From: Stromatinia cepivora
Lineage: Eukaryota; Ascomycota; Leotiomycetes; Helotiales; Sclerotiniaceae
Assembly: GCA_014898415.1 (NCBI GenBank)
Contig: RCTD01000028.1
Coordinates: forward strand, 620,001-684,000
Direction of reading: 5' to 3'
Length of the DNA: 64,000 nucleotides
The notes beneath the pieces were generated by a model. That model was given only the letters and a program-made list of their open reading frames with translations. It was not told where the DNA came from and ran no database searches. Below, piece by piece: positions 1-11,188 of this stretch. How positions within the stretch are numbered: position 1 is the stretch's first letter; every line of letters starts with the position of its first letter. The position numbers and the translations under genes are program-made.

Positions 1-770
1 GGTGATTCTGATTGCAGCCCTCGGTGATGGTGCGATGAATTAGTGAAATAGCTGTTGCTTAAACATGTGGTGCGTCATTATCAGCTCATTCTCGGGTGGC
101 ACAGGAACCCCTCCAACACTACGCCAATTTGGATCTCCTCCCCTCATGCAAACAAAGGGTAATATGTGCCCATTCCCATTCCCATGGTATTTGTTGCATA
201 AGGCGCCAAGGGAAAGTCGGCTCGGCGAATCGTATTGGTATGTCGGTGTTCGGCGTGTGTGTTACCACAGATAAGGAGTAAGGAGATATCTAACGCATGT
301 GATTTCCTTTGCAGGCAATGGGAAGACCCTTTTATCGCACCATACGATATGCAACGGGATATGCAATGTAACTATTGATACGCTGTGGTTGGTTCTATCG
401 CTTTATGAGATCGAGATCTAGGTATGGTGCAGAGTGAATATACTTGATGTGAAATTACAGTAATCAGTTGACTATCAGACCACTTTTTACCAACCCGTGT
501 TTGCAGTGCTTGCATTCGAGTGGTCCTTGGAATGAATAATCTCTTTGAGTTTTTGGTACATACAGTGAATAAAATCATTGCATAGTTCCACATTTCTTTT
601 CTATCCCTTCTAACTTTCTTCTTCAATACAATAATAAAACACCTCAACATCATTTTGCAACTTCCAATTTGTTGCGGGTAAACACCAACTACAATCCACA
701 CTGTTCGATACTGCGCTCAGCACCCATTCAATTAATTGAGAGTATCGCCAATTACCTCAGATAACTCAAA
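1..770. other. Upstream region of the phosphoketolase gene
   Basis: No coding sequence is recognisable in either strand; the short open frames have no protein-like character. The last 200 bases before the ATG at 771 presumably hold the promoter and 5' leader. I see no diagnostic regulatory site. Confidence 0.5.
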
Positions 771-3371
771 ATGGCTCCAGCTTCTGGTGAGGTTGAAGCT
801 GAGAGCATTTCTCCATATGGAGTTGCTCGCACCACAGTCGACGAAAAACCACTTTCAGCTGAAGAAGTTAAGAAATATGACGCTTACTTCAGTGCTTGTA
901 TGTATCTATGTCTCGGCATGCTTTACCTTCGAGAAAATGCCCTACTCAAAGAACCACTCAAGAAAGAACATCTGAAAGCTCGACTTCTAGGACATTGGGG
1001 CTCAGATGCTGGTCAAGCTTTCACATATCTTCATATGAATCGACTCATCAAAAAGTATGGCTTGGATGCATTGTTTGTCTCTGGTCCAGGTCATGGAGCT
1101 CCTGCTATACTTTCAAATGCTTATTTAGAGGGTACTTACTCAGAAGTTTACCCTGATAAGGCGGAGGATGAGGAAGGAATGCGAAAGTTCTTTAAGCAGT
1201 TCTCTTTTCCCGGTGGAATTGGTAGTCATGCTACTCCAGAAACACCAGGTAGTATTCATGAGGGAGGAGAGCTTGGATACTCCATCTCACATGCTTTCGG
1301 CACTGTCTTCGATAATCCCAACTTAATCACATTGACAATGGTTGGTGATGGTGAGGCGGAAACGGGACCTTTGGCCACAGCATGGCATTCAACTAAATTC
1401 CTTAATCCCATTACAGATGGTGCCGTTCTACCGGTTTTGCATCTCAACGGTTACAAGATCAATAATCCTACGATCCTTGCTCGAATCAGTCACAAGGAAC
1501 TGGAAGCTTTATTCGTCGGTTATGGATGGAAACCATATTTTGTCGAGGGAAGTGATCTCGAGAGTATGCACCAAGCCATGGCAGGAACTCTGGAACGCTG
1601 TGTCGTCGAAATCCGCAAATACCAGAAGGAAGCACGTGAATCTGGCAAAGCAATCCGACCACGCTGGCCCATGATTGTTCTTCGTAGTCCTAAAGGTTGG
1701 ACAGGCCCAAGAAAGGTCGATGACAAGTTACTTGAAGGCTTTTGGCGTGCACATCAAATCCCACTTCCAAATGTTGCAAGTAATCCAGAACACTTGAAAC
1801 TTTTGGAGTCTTGGATGCGCAGCTACAAGCCTGAAGAGGTCTTCGACAAGGAGGGTAAGCTACTGCCTGAGCTAAAGGAACTGGCTCCTGTTGGCAATGC
1901 TCGTATGAGTGCCAACCCTGTCGGTAACGGTGGGATCCTCAGAAAACCACTCGATATGCCCGACTTCCGTAAATACGCATTCGAGGATATTGAAGCTGGT
2001 GTCAGCCTTCTTCCCAGTATGTCTAACATGGCCAAGCTCTTACGCGATGTGGTTGCCAAAAACATGCACACTTTCCGTCTATTTGGACCTGATGAAACCG
2101 AGTCGAATAAACTCGGCGAGGTTTACAAGGCTGGCAAAAAGGTTTGGATGGGCGACTATTTCGAAGAAGATGCTGATGGTGGTAATCTTGCTACCGAGGG
2201 CCGTGTCATGGAAATGCTTAGTGAGCACACTGTTGAGGGTTGGTTGGAGGGATATATCTTATCTGGTCGTCATGGTTTACTCAACAGCTATGAACCATTC
2301 ATTCACGTTATTGATTCTATGGTTAATCAACATTGCAAATGGATTGAGAAGTGTAATGAAGTCGAATGGCGTGTAAAGATGGCATCTCTCAATATTCTTT
2401 TGACAGCTACTGTCTGGAGACAGGTAAGCAATCATTGTTTTTTTTGGTTTTTTTTTACCTCAACAGCTCTGATCTCAATCCTCATTTTCTACTTGTGATG
2501 CCTCATGTTCTTCCAATCATTTCCCCAATAGATATTTACTGATTCTCTGATGTTCTAGGACCACAATGGTTTCACCCATCAAGATCCTGGATTCCTCGAC
2601 GTCGTCGCCAACAAGAGTCCTGAAGTCGTACGAATCTACCTCCCACCCGATGGAAACTGTCTTCTATCCTGTACGGACCATTGTCTCCGCAGCACGAACT
2701 ACGTCAACGTGATTGTCGCTGACAAACAAGATCATCTCCAATACCTAAACATGGAAGATGCACTCGCTCACTGTGAAAAGGGACTCGGAATCTGGGACTG
2801 GGCTTCTAACGACCAAGGTTTCGAACCAGATGTTGTCATGGCCACTTGCGGAGACGTACCCACCCATGAGTCTCTAGCTGCTACCGCCCTCCTCCGAGAA
2901 TTCATCCCAGATTTAAAGATCCGTTTCGTAAACGTGGTTGATTTGTTCAAACTAATCCATCACGGTGATCATCCCCACGGTATCACAGACAGGGATTGGA
3001 TCTCAATCTTCACATCCAATAAACCCATCATCTTTAATTTCCATTCCTATCCATGGCTCGTTCATCGTCTTACCTACAAGCGACCCGGTCAAGTCAACAT
3101 TCACGTTCGTGGATACAAGGAAAAGGGTAATATCGATACGCCATTAGAGTTAGCGATTAGGAATCAAACCGATCGATATAGTTTGGCGATGGATGCCATA
3201 GATAGGGTGGAGAGATTGGGTAATAAGGGAGCGCATGTTAGGGAGAAATTGTTGAATATGCAGATTATGGCTAGGAGAGATGCGTTTGAGAGTGGGATTG
3301 ATCCGGTTCATATTCGGGAGTGGAAGTGGCCGTTTCAGAAGGCTGGAAAGGATGAGAAGATGTTGCAGTGA
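771..3371 (+). CDS. Xylulose-5-phosphate/fructose-6-phosphate phosphoketolase
   Basis: Thiamine-diphosphate enzyme that phosphorolytically cleaves xylulose-5-P (and often fructose-6-P) to acetyl-phosphate plus glyceraldehyde-3-P or erythrose-4-P, in the cytosol. Two exons, 771-2423 and 2559-3371, joined in frame over a GTAAGC...CTAG intron, give 821 residues, normal for the family (about 800). Family signatures are plain: GHWGSDAGQAF near residue 74, GPGHGAPA near 105, SHATPETPGS near 152, the ThDP motif GDGEAETGP near 192 followed by NGYKINN near 226, and QDHNGFTHQDPGF across the splice junction. The ATG at 771 fits the usual N-terminus. In fungi the product acetyl-P is normally passed to acetate kinase; no acetate kinase gene is visible in this window, so a partner must lie elsewhere. 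Fungal phosphoketolases are generally thought to be of bacterial origin; that is family knowledge, not seen here. Confidence 0.97.
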
Positions 3372-3906
3372 GGAGATGCGGGGGGGGGGGGGGGTCGAAG
3401 GTTTTGGGAATGAGTGGACTTTTTTAAGGACAGGAAAAGTACGGTCGGAGATGCTTGAGGCCTGAAAGGTTTTAAACCTAGTATCATACTAGTTTCTGAG
3501 GCGTTGGTCCCATAGCTATAGGAATATGAATAATACTCATGATTCAATTATTGTTAGAGTTTTAATGATTGTGCTTTTCGTACTCCGTAGTGGTGCATTC
3601 ATCCACCCATCCATCCATGGCGGCCAATCCTTCTCGCTCGCCTCCACAACTACATACGAAAAGTAACCACATGAAAACCTCTCCCAATCTTTCATTTGAG
3701 AATATATGACTACCTAAGGTATAACAAAACTTGCAAATAAATATATCCCAACCCACCAAAACCCCATCCATCCAACCATCCCCACCCAAAAACCCCACAC
3801 CCCAACCTCTTACAACATAATCCCAAACCAAACCTTCAAATTTAACAAACAACCAATCATGCCTCAATGGTACGAATGACCAATTCGAGCTTACTCGAAA
3901 AAATAA
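3372..3906. other. Phosphoketolase 3' region
   Basis: Holds a run of 15 G at 3380-3394 just past the stop codon, then CCATCC-rich imperfect repeats around 3600-3790. No gene is recognised before the tRNA. Confidence 0.5.
3380..3394. repeat. Poly-G homopolymer, 15 bases
   Basis: Uninterrupted G run starting nine bases after the phosphoketolase stop codon, so probably in its 3' UTR. Length is likely variable or error-prone in sequencing. Confidence 0.9.
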
Positions 3907-3994
3907 CTCTCGGTCGTCTAGTTGGTTTATGACGTCAGACTGTAATTGTTTCATTGTGATCTGGATGTCGCGTGTTCGACTCACGCCTGAGAGA
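3907..3994 (+). tRNA. tRNA-Tyr (GUA anticodon) with a 13-base intron
   Basis: Folds as a complete cloverleaf. The acceptor stem CTCTCGG (3907-3913) pairs with CTGAGAG (3987-3993), with one G-T wobble, followed by discriminator A. The D stem is GTC/GAC. The anticodon stem TCAGA pairs with TCTGG, and the anticodon loop CTGTAA is interrupted after position 37 by TTGTTTCATTGTG. The T arm is GCGTG-TTCGACT-CACGC. A tyrosine anticodon GTA with an intron at 37/38 is standard for eukaryotic nuclear tRNA-Tyr. T runs at 4001-4005 and 4010-4015 would serve as RNA polymerase III terminators. Confidence 0.93.
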
Positions 3995-4000
3995 ATCTTC

Positions 4001-4015
4001 TTTTTGTGATTTTTT
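4001..4015 (+). terminator. RNA polymerase III T-run terminator for tRNA-Tyr
   Basis: TTTTT followed by GTGA and TTTTTT, beginning six bases after the tRNA 3' end. This is the usual fungal Pol III terminator form. Confidence 0.75.
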
Positions 4016-4343
4016 GGGGGGTTTTTGGTTTTTTGGGAGGAAAGAAAAGGTGAAGGTGGGGCGTGGTGGAGATGTGAGATCTTTTTTGGTGGAGATTTTT
4101 TTTTTTCTTTTGGATAATGTAAGATTAATTAGTATTAATAGCGACAAGGAATCAAGAAGTATAAACGCAAAAGCGAGGTTTGGTTTTGCTCCTGGCCTGC
4201 CTCTTTATATTTTCTTCCCATATGGATGGATCCGGGCTTGTGTATCTTCGTAGATCTCTGCTGGATTATGAGTTAGTGGCTGAGGAATTCATAAGATATT
4301 ATCTCGTTGATTTGTTGGAGAGCTATTTATTCAATCAATCAAG

Positions 4344-4543
<200 letters not shown>

Positions 4544-5173
4544 AACCATGCACCGTACCATGCAGTGAACTCGCTCCATACATAGCAACTCGCAGGCATT
4601 CTAATGCACGGAGATATCTGGAAGATTGAAATCATTGGGGAGATTGAGATATTAGATCGTCTGAAATTTTGACATCATCTAGAATATCAAAATCAGTCAC
4701 GGCACGGCTGTACCTCTACCCTTAAAGAACAATTCGAGATGATGTGGGTAGGATTAAAAATCTATAGTGAGACGAAGAAACATTTAATCCAAAAGTCAAA
4801 AGAAAGGAACGGACCGCCTGTAGCGTGATAACTTCTACCGGGGAATCTGGAATATGCAGGTGCTGTTGGTGACTCGTTGGTGACTAAATGTGCAGATACT
4901 AGGTAAGATTACAAGGTTGGGTCTGTTCTCGTCTGGCTAACACCATCACACCAACAAAAATTCGGTAGATTATGAGATGATGGCTTGTTGATTAGCCGTT
5001 GTATGTTTGGGTATCTCCATTGCTTAACTAGTTCTCGCGGCTCCCTCCGCCTCCTCCAAATAATTCCAATATATATAAAAGTGAAACTTGCCGTAAAGAC
5101 ATGGTAAAATTCTCTAAACGAAAGTGCGCCGGTCACAACCCACCCAAGCCCTTAAAACACCGTCCATTATTTC

Positions 5174-6771
5174 CTACCACAGTTCATCCGGCTCATCATA
5201 ATCGTGTTTCCTTCTCGCAATCCTTGCCTCAGCCTGCTCCTCATGGTATCTCGTTTTGATAGCAGGTGGCATCTCCGGTGGCATATAAGGTTTAATAACC
5301 CATTTCTGATCTCCGTGGTCGGGTCCAACTCGAGGTTCGTCATATGGACTTATTTCTGGAGGTTGATACTCCATTCTTGACCCCTGTCTTTGACGCTGCG
5401 TAGCAAGCTCTTGTTGCGCTTCTTGTAGTTGTTGAATGTGCGGATTTCCGGCATCTGTGGAGGTAAGAGATGGAACTCTTTGCAGGGGGTGATATGTGGG
5501 TGATAGATAGTTAGATTGATGGTATCCACCTGGACTCCGGGGATAAGAGGAGGGATAAGTTGGACTGGGGCGTTGGATATTATTTTTGTTATTACCCGAA
5601 CTCGTCGTGTTCCCTCTAAGGCCGCGTAGGCTCTTGAGACTGGAAGTAAATGATAGAGGATATTTTGGAGTGGTCGGAGGAGGTGGGAAGTAAATGCCGT
5701 TGTTGCTGGTTTTGCTACCTTGTCTTTGTCGATCTCGAGAAGAGTTATCTTTTGGAAAGGAAAATGTAGTAGGAGAGCTGCTCGCGGTAAAGAATCGATT
5801 CCGGCTTTGTCGAAATCCAACATGATAAGGGTATTGATAATGGGGAGGGGTTTCGAGGGCACGCCGTCGTCGCGAGCGAATGAAGTATATTGCTAGAGAT
5901 ACGCATATAAGAACGAAGGGAACGGTGAGGGATAGAGCGAGTATAAGTCCTATTTTGTGGTCTTTCTTATCGCCTTCTGTAATTGGCATGGTGGAGGTTA
6001 TGTTGAATGTATGTGATGCGATAAATTGAGTTGTTGGTATGGTATCGTTGCCATTATTGCTGAGAGTGCGCGGTTGCTGGCGATTTGTCAGTATGCCTGA
6101 TCTGAGGGTATTTGTTTAGAAACTCCAGGTTCAAAAGCATAACGAAACAAGTGGGATCCATTCATGCCTTTGAGCACTTTTATCGACCAAAGTACTGGCA
6201 TATGTAGAGGAATAAGTCAATCCCCAAAATATGGTAGAAACAGAAATACGTATAATACGACTCTTTTTTAAACAGTCAATGGTATTCACAAGACCTATTA
6301 CCTGTTCTCAAAAACACGCCTGTGATTAAAAACCAAGTGATAATGACAACGATCTCGTAACTTGAGAATTTAAAGATCAAATTAAATTGCTTACAAGTAG
6401 TAGATAAAACACAGGAGACACAGAGAGTGAAAATGCGTAGGTCTGAACCGTCCAATTCAGTGACGTGACCGAACCATCATACATTTCTGCGATATAGGCA
6501 TTAGTAACAGTCAATGGTCACAACAATGAGGAAGAATTGCAATACCTAATAGCGCCGGACCCTTAGAGTATCCATTTCCATCCGAGTTCTGATTCCATAA
6601 CGTTATGGTATAATTATCAAGGCTCGTTTCCCATGATATAGTCTGCTGGGTCCCGATCACCCATAACGGATTCCGAGTCACCTCTACACTCGGATTAAGG
6701 AACTCTCCTAAAGATGGCATTGATGATGAGGTTGCCAGCACCATATCAACAAGAACGAGCCAATGCAGCAT
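5174..6771 (-). CDS. Single-pass membrane protein with extracellular N-terminal domain, family unnamed
   Basis: Three exons on the minus strand: 6771-6546, 6486-6395 and 6076-5174, giving 406 residues. The N-terminus looks like a signal peptide (MLHWLVLVDMVLATSSS). A roughly 110-residue outer domain follows, with TQQTISWETSLDNYTITLWN and an NWTVQTYAFSLSVSPVFYL segment, typical of fungal plasma-membrane proteins with an Ig-like or Kre9/Knh1-like N-terminal domain. A short linker ends in FNIT. One transmembrane helix lies at about 148-172, stopped by RSRRRR, and the remaining 230 residues are a Pro/Ser/Tyr-rich low-complexity cytosolic tail. The second intron (318 bases) is long; its 3' site CGCCAG is chosen because it alone restores frame and the FNIT linker. 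A wall-sensor or surface-receptor role is possible but unproven. The exon 2/3 junction is the least certain part. Confidence 0.75.
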
Positions 6772-8544
6772 TAAATGTATAACTCTTGTGTGTCGAATGC
6801 AGATTCACATCGCACAATTATCATTTTAAAGAAAGAACACGGAAACATAGGATTTGGTTATGTGTTACTATACCATTCTGTATATCACAAAGAGGAGCGA
6901 ATGACTTGGGCTAGACCTTGCATACCTTAAAATCTCTCATGTCTACTTAGATTGAGCTATGGTGGCTTTTCAATGAGAAAAGCAAAAATCGCAGGCATCA
7001 TTGCGAGTATCAGCGGGATGACACCACGGCAAATCAGTGGCATTTGCCTCAACCAAACTGTCGGGTCCTGTCCAAAGTCTATGAACCTCCCGACTGGCTG
7101 CGGACCAAACAACCACGAAGCGCGTACGACCCTACTAAAGAACTATTGGGTGTGGATGGCCCCCGTATATTGAATGCAGGAAACGACAAAAAGCCTATCA
7201 AAATGACCAACAAATAGAGTAGAAGGGGGTCAAAAAGAGCCGTTTGACTGTCATTTATCCGGCAAAAAGCATCGCTGCGCTTATATGAGTAATGTGATTG
7301 GGCGCGGAATGCGAAAGCTGGCGTATTAACTCCGTAGAAAAGTAAGAACCATTCCGGGGAAAGTAGTCTAGGGCGTTCGCTATCGCAGCAAATCCTCTTC
7401 GCATTCCCTTCGAATACAAATGAGAACCGTTTCTTCATCGGCCAGACGTTTCAGTAGACAAGAAGTTTTCAAGAAAGGTCTAAGCTGAGGTGATTGAGAT
7501 ATGTGAAGCCTGAGCAGAGGACGCCTGGGAAATTGCAGAGAGAAAAATGGAAATAATTCAATGTTACAGCAAAGAGGGGAACTAGGAAAACGGGAAAAAG
7601 CTATTTAGGAAGGTGGAAAACGTCAATCCTCTCCATAATCAGATATAATCACCAATAAAAGTTTTACAATAAATCTAAAGTGTGCTGATCACATGCATCT
7701 AGACTGTTGGTGGATACCGTTCGCTTCGCACGTGCCATGCCCCTCCTCACCACAATACGTTCACGACTATCATTCATTACATTTCGATAGACATTGACTC
7801 GAGACGGTAATTTGGATGTGATGATATGCCAATCGCCATATAGAATGAAAGTTTATCTGCGGACCGTCACCTCTGTTGATAAGAACGTACATTCCATCGC
7901 CATAAGGCTCTTTCATAATGGAGGCATCTGACATCCAAGGTTGAAGGGACATCATCCGCAAGATTTCAACAGGACGATCAGAGTTGGAAGAAATAGAGCA
8001 CGGTAAACATTGATCTTAATCTAGCATTTGTTTCTATCCTCGTCTTCCGGGGTGTTCGCATCTATCTTACTCAATGACCACCCCTGTATTACCCCTCAGG
8101 AGTGTGCTGAGTCTTTGACTTTCATACGTGTATTGAAGCGGCTATTCTGACAAGATCAAATTATGAACGCTTAAGCACCTCGCGACTGACATATTGATAC
8201 GATGTGCGTCTTCTTGTTGTTGATGGGTTTCATTTACATAATCCCTCTCTACTGAAGACCTGTACATATCTAACTGGTTACTTAACCTGTATACGGACTT
8301 TCAAATAATCGAACAGTTTTGAACATTTGTCTAATTCGATATTTCAAATAGTTTGAATATTTCAATTGTCAAATGATTTAGATGTTCTAAATAGTTCAAG
8401 GATCCAAAAGCTTTTCATTGTTGGGCTGTAGCACTCATAAATTTTACTAGAAAAGTTAAGGATGTACAGGTGTAGCTTTGTTTTCAGATGTATCAAGTGT
8501 GAAGAGTTCAACGTCATCACAATAATAAGCGGCACAATCATCAT
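6772..8544. other. Gene-poor region, nothing recognised
   Basis: Upstream of the membrane-protein gene. Short open frames on both strands (for example around 7080-7440 and 7770-7960, minus) show no recognisable domains, no coherent start or splice pattern, and are probably chance. Confidence 0.4.
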
Positions 8545-9066
8545 GAGATGAATCATCTTTCAGTTGGAGAATTGGTGGATTATGCCGGCGCAAACAGGTT
8601 GGCATACTGACAACTGCTCTCGTCGTATCTATTCTGTGCATTTTGAGGACTTTATTTTCAGCTACGCTCCAGTTTGGTTTATTCACTCTAGTTAACTTCG
8701 ACCTAAGTATAATTCCATCACTTTGTGAGAAGTCAATCTCACCACACTACTCAAAAGTATGCGATCTAGTATCTGCCTACCTTCCTTATCCATATACAGC
8801 AATACACGTTCCTTTACTCATGGTCTTTTTTGCAGCAAAGTACAGCCACTGATCATTATGGCCCACTAGCTGCTAAATCACACGCAGCCGACGAGATCTC
8901 TTTAAATGACGTTGAGATGGTCACCTCCGATCCAGCGATCTCGTCTCATTTCTTCGCTTCCATCAAAAAACGCGAATTTGAGCAAACTCAGCAAACTCAG
9001 CCATCTTCATTTATACTTCAAAATAAGATCGCTTCTCCAACAACAAACATAGTCCAGATGGCTTAG
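8545..9066 (+). other. Possible 3' exons of an unidentified gene, or a remnant
   Basis: An open stretch from about 8545 to 8756 reads through a hydrophobic segment (around VGILTTALVVSILCILRTLF) and reaches a GTATGC donor at 8757. A TTTTTTGCAG acceptor just before 8836 continues the same phase to a stop at 9064-9066. The second part is hydrophilic, with acidic and glutamine-rich sequence (DEISLNDVEM, QTQQTQ). Frame continuity across a plausible 79-base intron is what makes it worth recording. No ATG start or upstream exons could be found and no family is recognised, so it could equally be a decayed gene or coincidence. Confidence 0.25.
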
Positions 9067-9877
9067 TGGTAGCGCACTAGGTTTTTCACATCCCCTCAAA
9101 CGGGACCTCTGCTTAATGTCCGAAGACTTTGTTTATTGGATAACTCAGTTCGTCTGGTTTGATTCCTATCTTCGATGATGCTCTACCTAGACGAGATGGA
9201 ATTTTTGCCGTTTTATTCTGCATTACTTTATGTAAATGATTTTGTACTTCATTTCACCACGGCACAATAAGAGCAAGGGAATGGGAAGGGTAAATGAATG
9301 AGTCAGTCTCCGAACAAAACAGGCTCTACGCAGTACTCATCTCAGCCGGGTTGACTATGTTACTTGGTGACTTTCAGGCCTGGTCTTGGATGGTGTAATT
9401 TTCTTCAAGTGAATTTGAAAATTCGCGTTCGAGCTAAGGAAATTAGCTCTTGATGAAGCAAAGTCTTGTTGCATGCCCCACCATCTAATGATAAGTTTCG
9501 AGCACATGAAGCTCTTGTTATTTGGTTTGAAAAATGGGACTATTAGAAGTGAGACAGAACAGAAGCAAAACCGCGCTGAAGAAGGAATTCGGCGATTGGC
9601 ATGGGCTAGTGGCACTCCGAATGCTTCTAGCCTTCCATTCCTATACCATCCACTATTCGACTTGGTTTATGGGTCTAAAAGCAGGATTTAGTCAAATTTT
9701 GATAATGCCAAATGTAAATATCAAACATCCAGATGTCGTAGTGCAAGCAAGAGCTGAACAGCGAATCAATATAAAATGCAATCAATTTTAGCCATCGACA
9801 TGTTGGATATTTTCTTTCAACATCAAACAATCGCCCCTCCACCTCTCAACCACGCCCTAACCCATGCCCTAACCCCA
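9067..9877. other. Intergenic, nothing recognised
   Basis: Contains an A-box-like and B-box-like pair (9059-9069 and 9156-9166) that does not fold as a tRNA, and the 3' flank of the kinase-like gene. No gene is supported. Confidence 0.5.
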
Positions 9878-11188
9878 TTATTCCCCACTCAAGTCGCCCC
9901 TTCTCACATCTTCCCAGATCCCACACATTTCATCATATTTCTTTCCACTCCAAGGCTCCCACATACAAATCGCCAACGCGTACAAATCATCTTCTTTCGT
10001 CGCCTTTCCTTTAAACCACTGATTTGCCCTGTTTGGAGACACTATCCTGCCATTGAGAATTGGTGTCCATAGCTCTTCCTCATCATCACCATTTAGAGTT
10101 TGAGAGGAAGAATCCGAGATAAACAGAGAGTCACGGAAGTTAGTAAGTTTGACGATGATTTGATCATTGGAATTTGCAGAAGTACAGAGCAGAAAATTAG
10201 AAAGATGGATATCACCATGCACGATCCCCTTTCCATGCAACTCAAGCACAATTTGACACATAGATTCAGAAATTTTCTTGCGCTGCGTGGGTAGATATAA
10301 ACGTGGATTCAGGGGCGATTCTTGCGAGAGTATGAGGCTCAGTTTGCCGTTTACATCATTCGCGGCGTTTGAAGGAATGGAAACGGTTCCATGTATAGTA
10401 ATGCCGCAGGAACCAGCTGCAAGATGCATATGTAATTCGCGGGGTGTGACGCCGGATTTATAGAGGAGCGAGTGCGAGTGCGAGTGAAAGAGGTGGAGGG
10501 TGGTTGTAAGGGTTGAGGAAAAGGGTGTGGGGTTTATGAACGGGGCGATGGTCTCGAAGGGGTGGTCCGGAGGTGTCCAGTATGAGCTGGTACAAGGGCT
10601 GGAGTCGGAGACGATGGAGTCTTGAAGTTGAGGGGGCCAGTTTGTGGTTTCGGGTTTCTGTGAGGAGTTATGCGTTATCGGATGAGGAGGGGTTTTAAGT
10701 TTGTATGTTATGAACGAGGAAGTTTCGTGGTTGCAACTTTGGGATTGCCATGGAGTGCTAGTAGTGCCATCTTGTGATGATTTATCCAGAGCTCTTCGTC
10801 GATATGGCGAAGAATCTATGCTATCAAGGATTTGAGATTTCCAAAATGCCATATAAATAGTGTTATCATACGCTGCATCGTCTGGCTGACAAACTGACCA
10901 ATTGTAACTATCGGTTGACTCTCGAGATACCGTCACTGGGTATATTGTGTTGCAAGAATTCATAATAGACGTTGCATTACCATTACTTTGCACTGTTTTC
11001 CTCCATGCGGTAGAGTAATACTCTCCATCGTTAGCGACCAGCGTAAGAGGGAGTAGCGACGGAAACGATGGTGAAAGATCTGGAAATTCCATCTCCGTAT
11101 CAAGATCTCTCAAAGTTGATGAATGGGTACTGTAAGATGAAGAGGCAGAGGACTCTCGATATTCTTCTCTCCCAGTCATCCAATCCAT
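9878..11188 (-). CDS. Protein-kinase-like protein, probably atypical or catalytically impaired
   Basis: A single-exon 436-residue protein. The first 210 residues are Ser/Thr-rich and without a recognised domain. The C-terminal half resembles a small kinase fold: LLYKSGVTPRELHMHL (candidate Lys244 and alpha-C Glu251), catalytic-loop motif VHGDIHLSNFLL at 323-334 (Asp326, Asn331), and a KEDDLYALAICMWE segment at 398-411 matching subdomain IX. The glycine-rich loop is not evident, and the metal-binding DFG is replaced by TNFRD (349-353), so the usual Asp is Asn. Fungi carry many such divergent kinase-like proteins, related to protein kinases or aminoglycoside phosphotransferases. Substrate and pathway are unknown. 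Neighbouring DNA is gene-poor. The ATG at 11186-11188 opens the frame. Confidence 0.75.
   Translation of the reverse strand: MDWMTGREEYRESSASSSYSTHSSTLRDLDTEMEFPDLSPSFPSLLPLTLVANDGEYYSTAWRKTVQSNGNATSIMNSCNTIYPVTVSRESTDSYNWSVCQPDDAAYDNTIYMAFWKSQILDSIDSSPYRRRALDKSSQDGTTSTPWQSQSCNHETSSFITYKLKTPPHPITHNSSQKPETTNWPPQLQDSIVSDSSPCTSSYWTPPDHPFETIAPFINPTPFSSTLTTTLHLFHSHSHSLLYKSGVTPRELHMHLAAGSCGITIHGTVSIPSNAANDVNGKLSLILSQESPLNPRLYLPTQRKKISESMCQIVLELHGKGIVHGDIHLSNFLLCTSANSNDQIIVKLTNFRDSLFISDSSSQTLNGDDEEELWTPILNGRIVSPNRANQWFKGKATKEDDLYALAICMWEPWSGKKYDEMCGIWEDVRRGDLSGE

Noticed and set aside
7079..7438. 119-codon minus-strand open frame
   Set aside because: No recognisable domain, no compositional bias and no coherent splice partners; probably chance.
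9052..9176. A tRNA-like A box (TGGCTTAGTGG at 9059) and B-box-like GGTTTGATTCC at 9156
   Set aside because: Acceptor, T-stem and anticodon stem do not pair and the B box lacks its invariant C. No tRNA can be folded; at most it is a decayed tRNA-derived relic.
9850..9875. Two CCCTAAC motifs resembling telomere repeats
   Set aside because: Only two units, not in tandem phase; a chance C-rich sequence in the 3' flank of the kinase-like gene.
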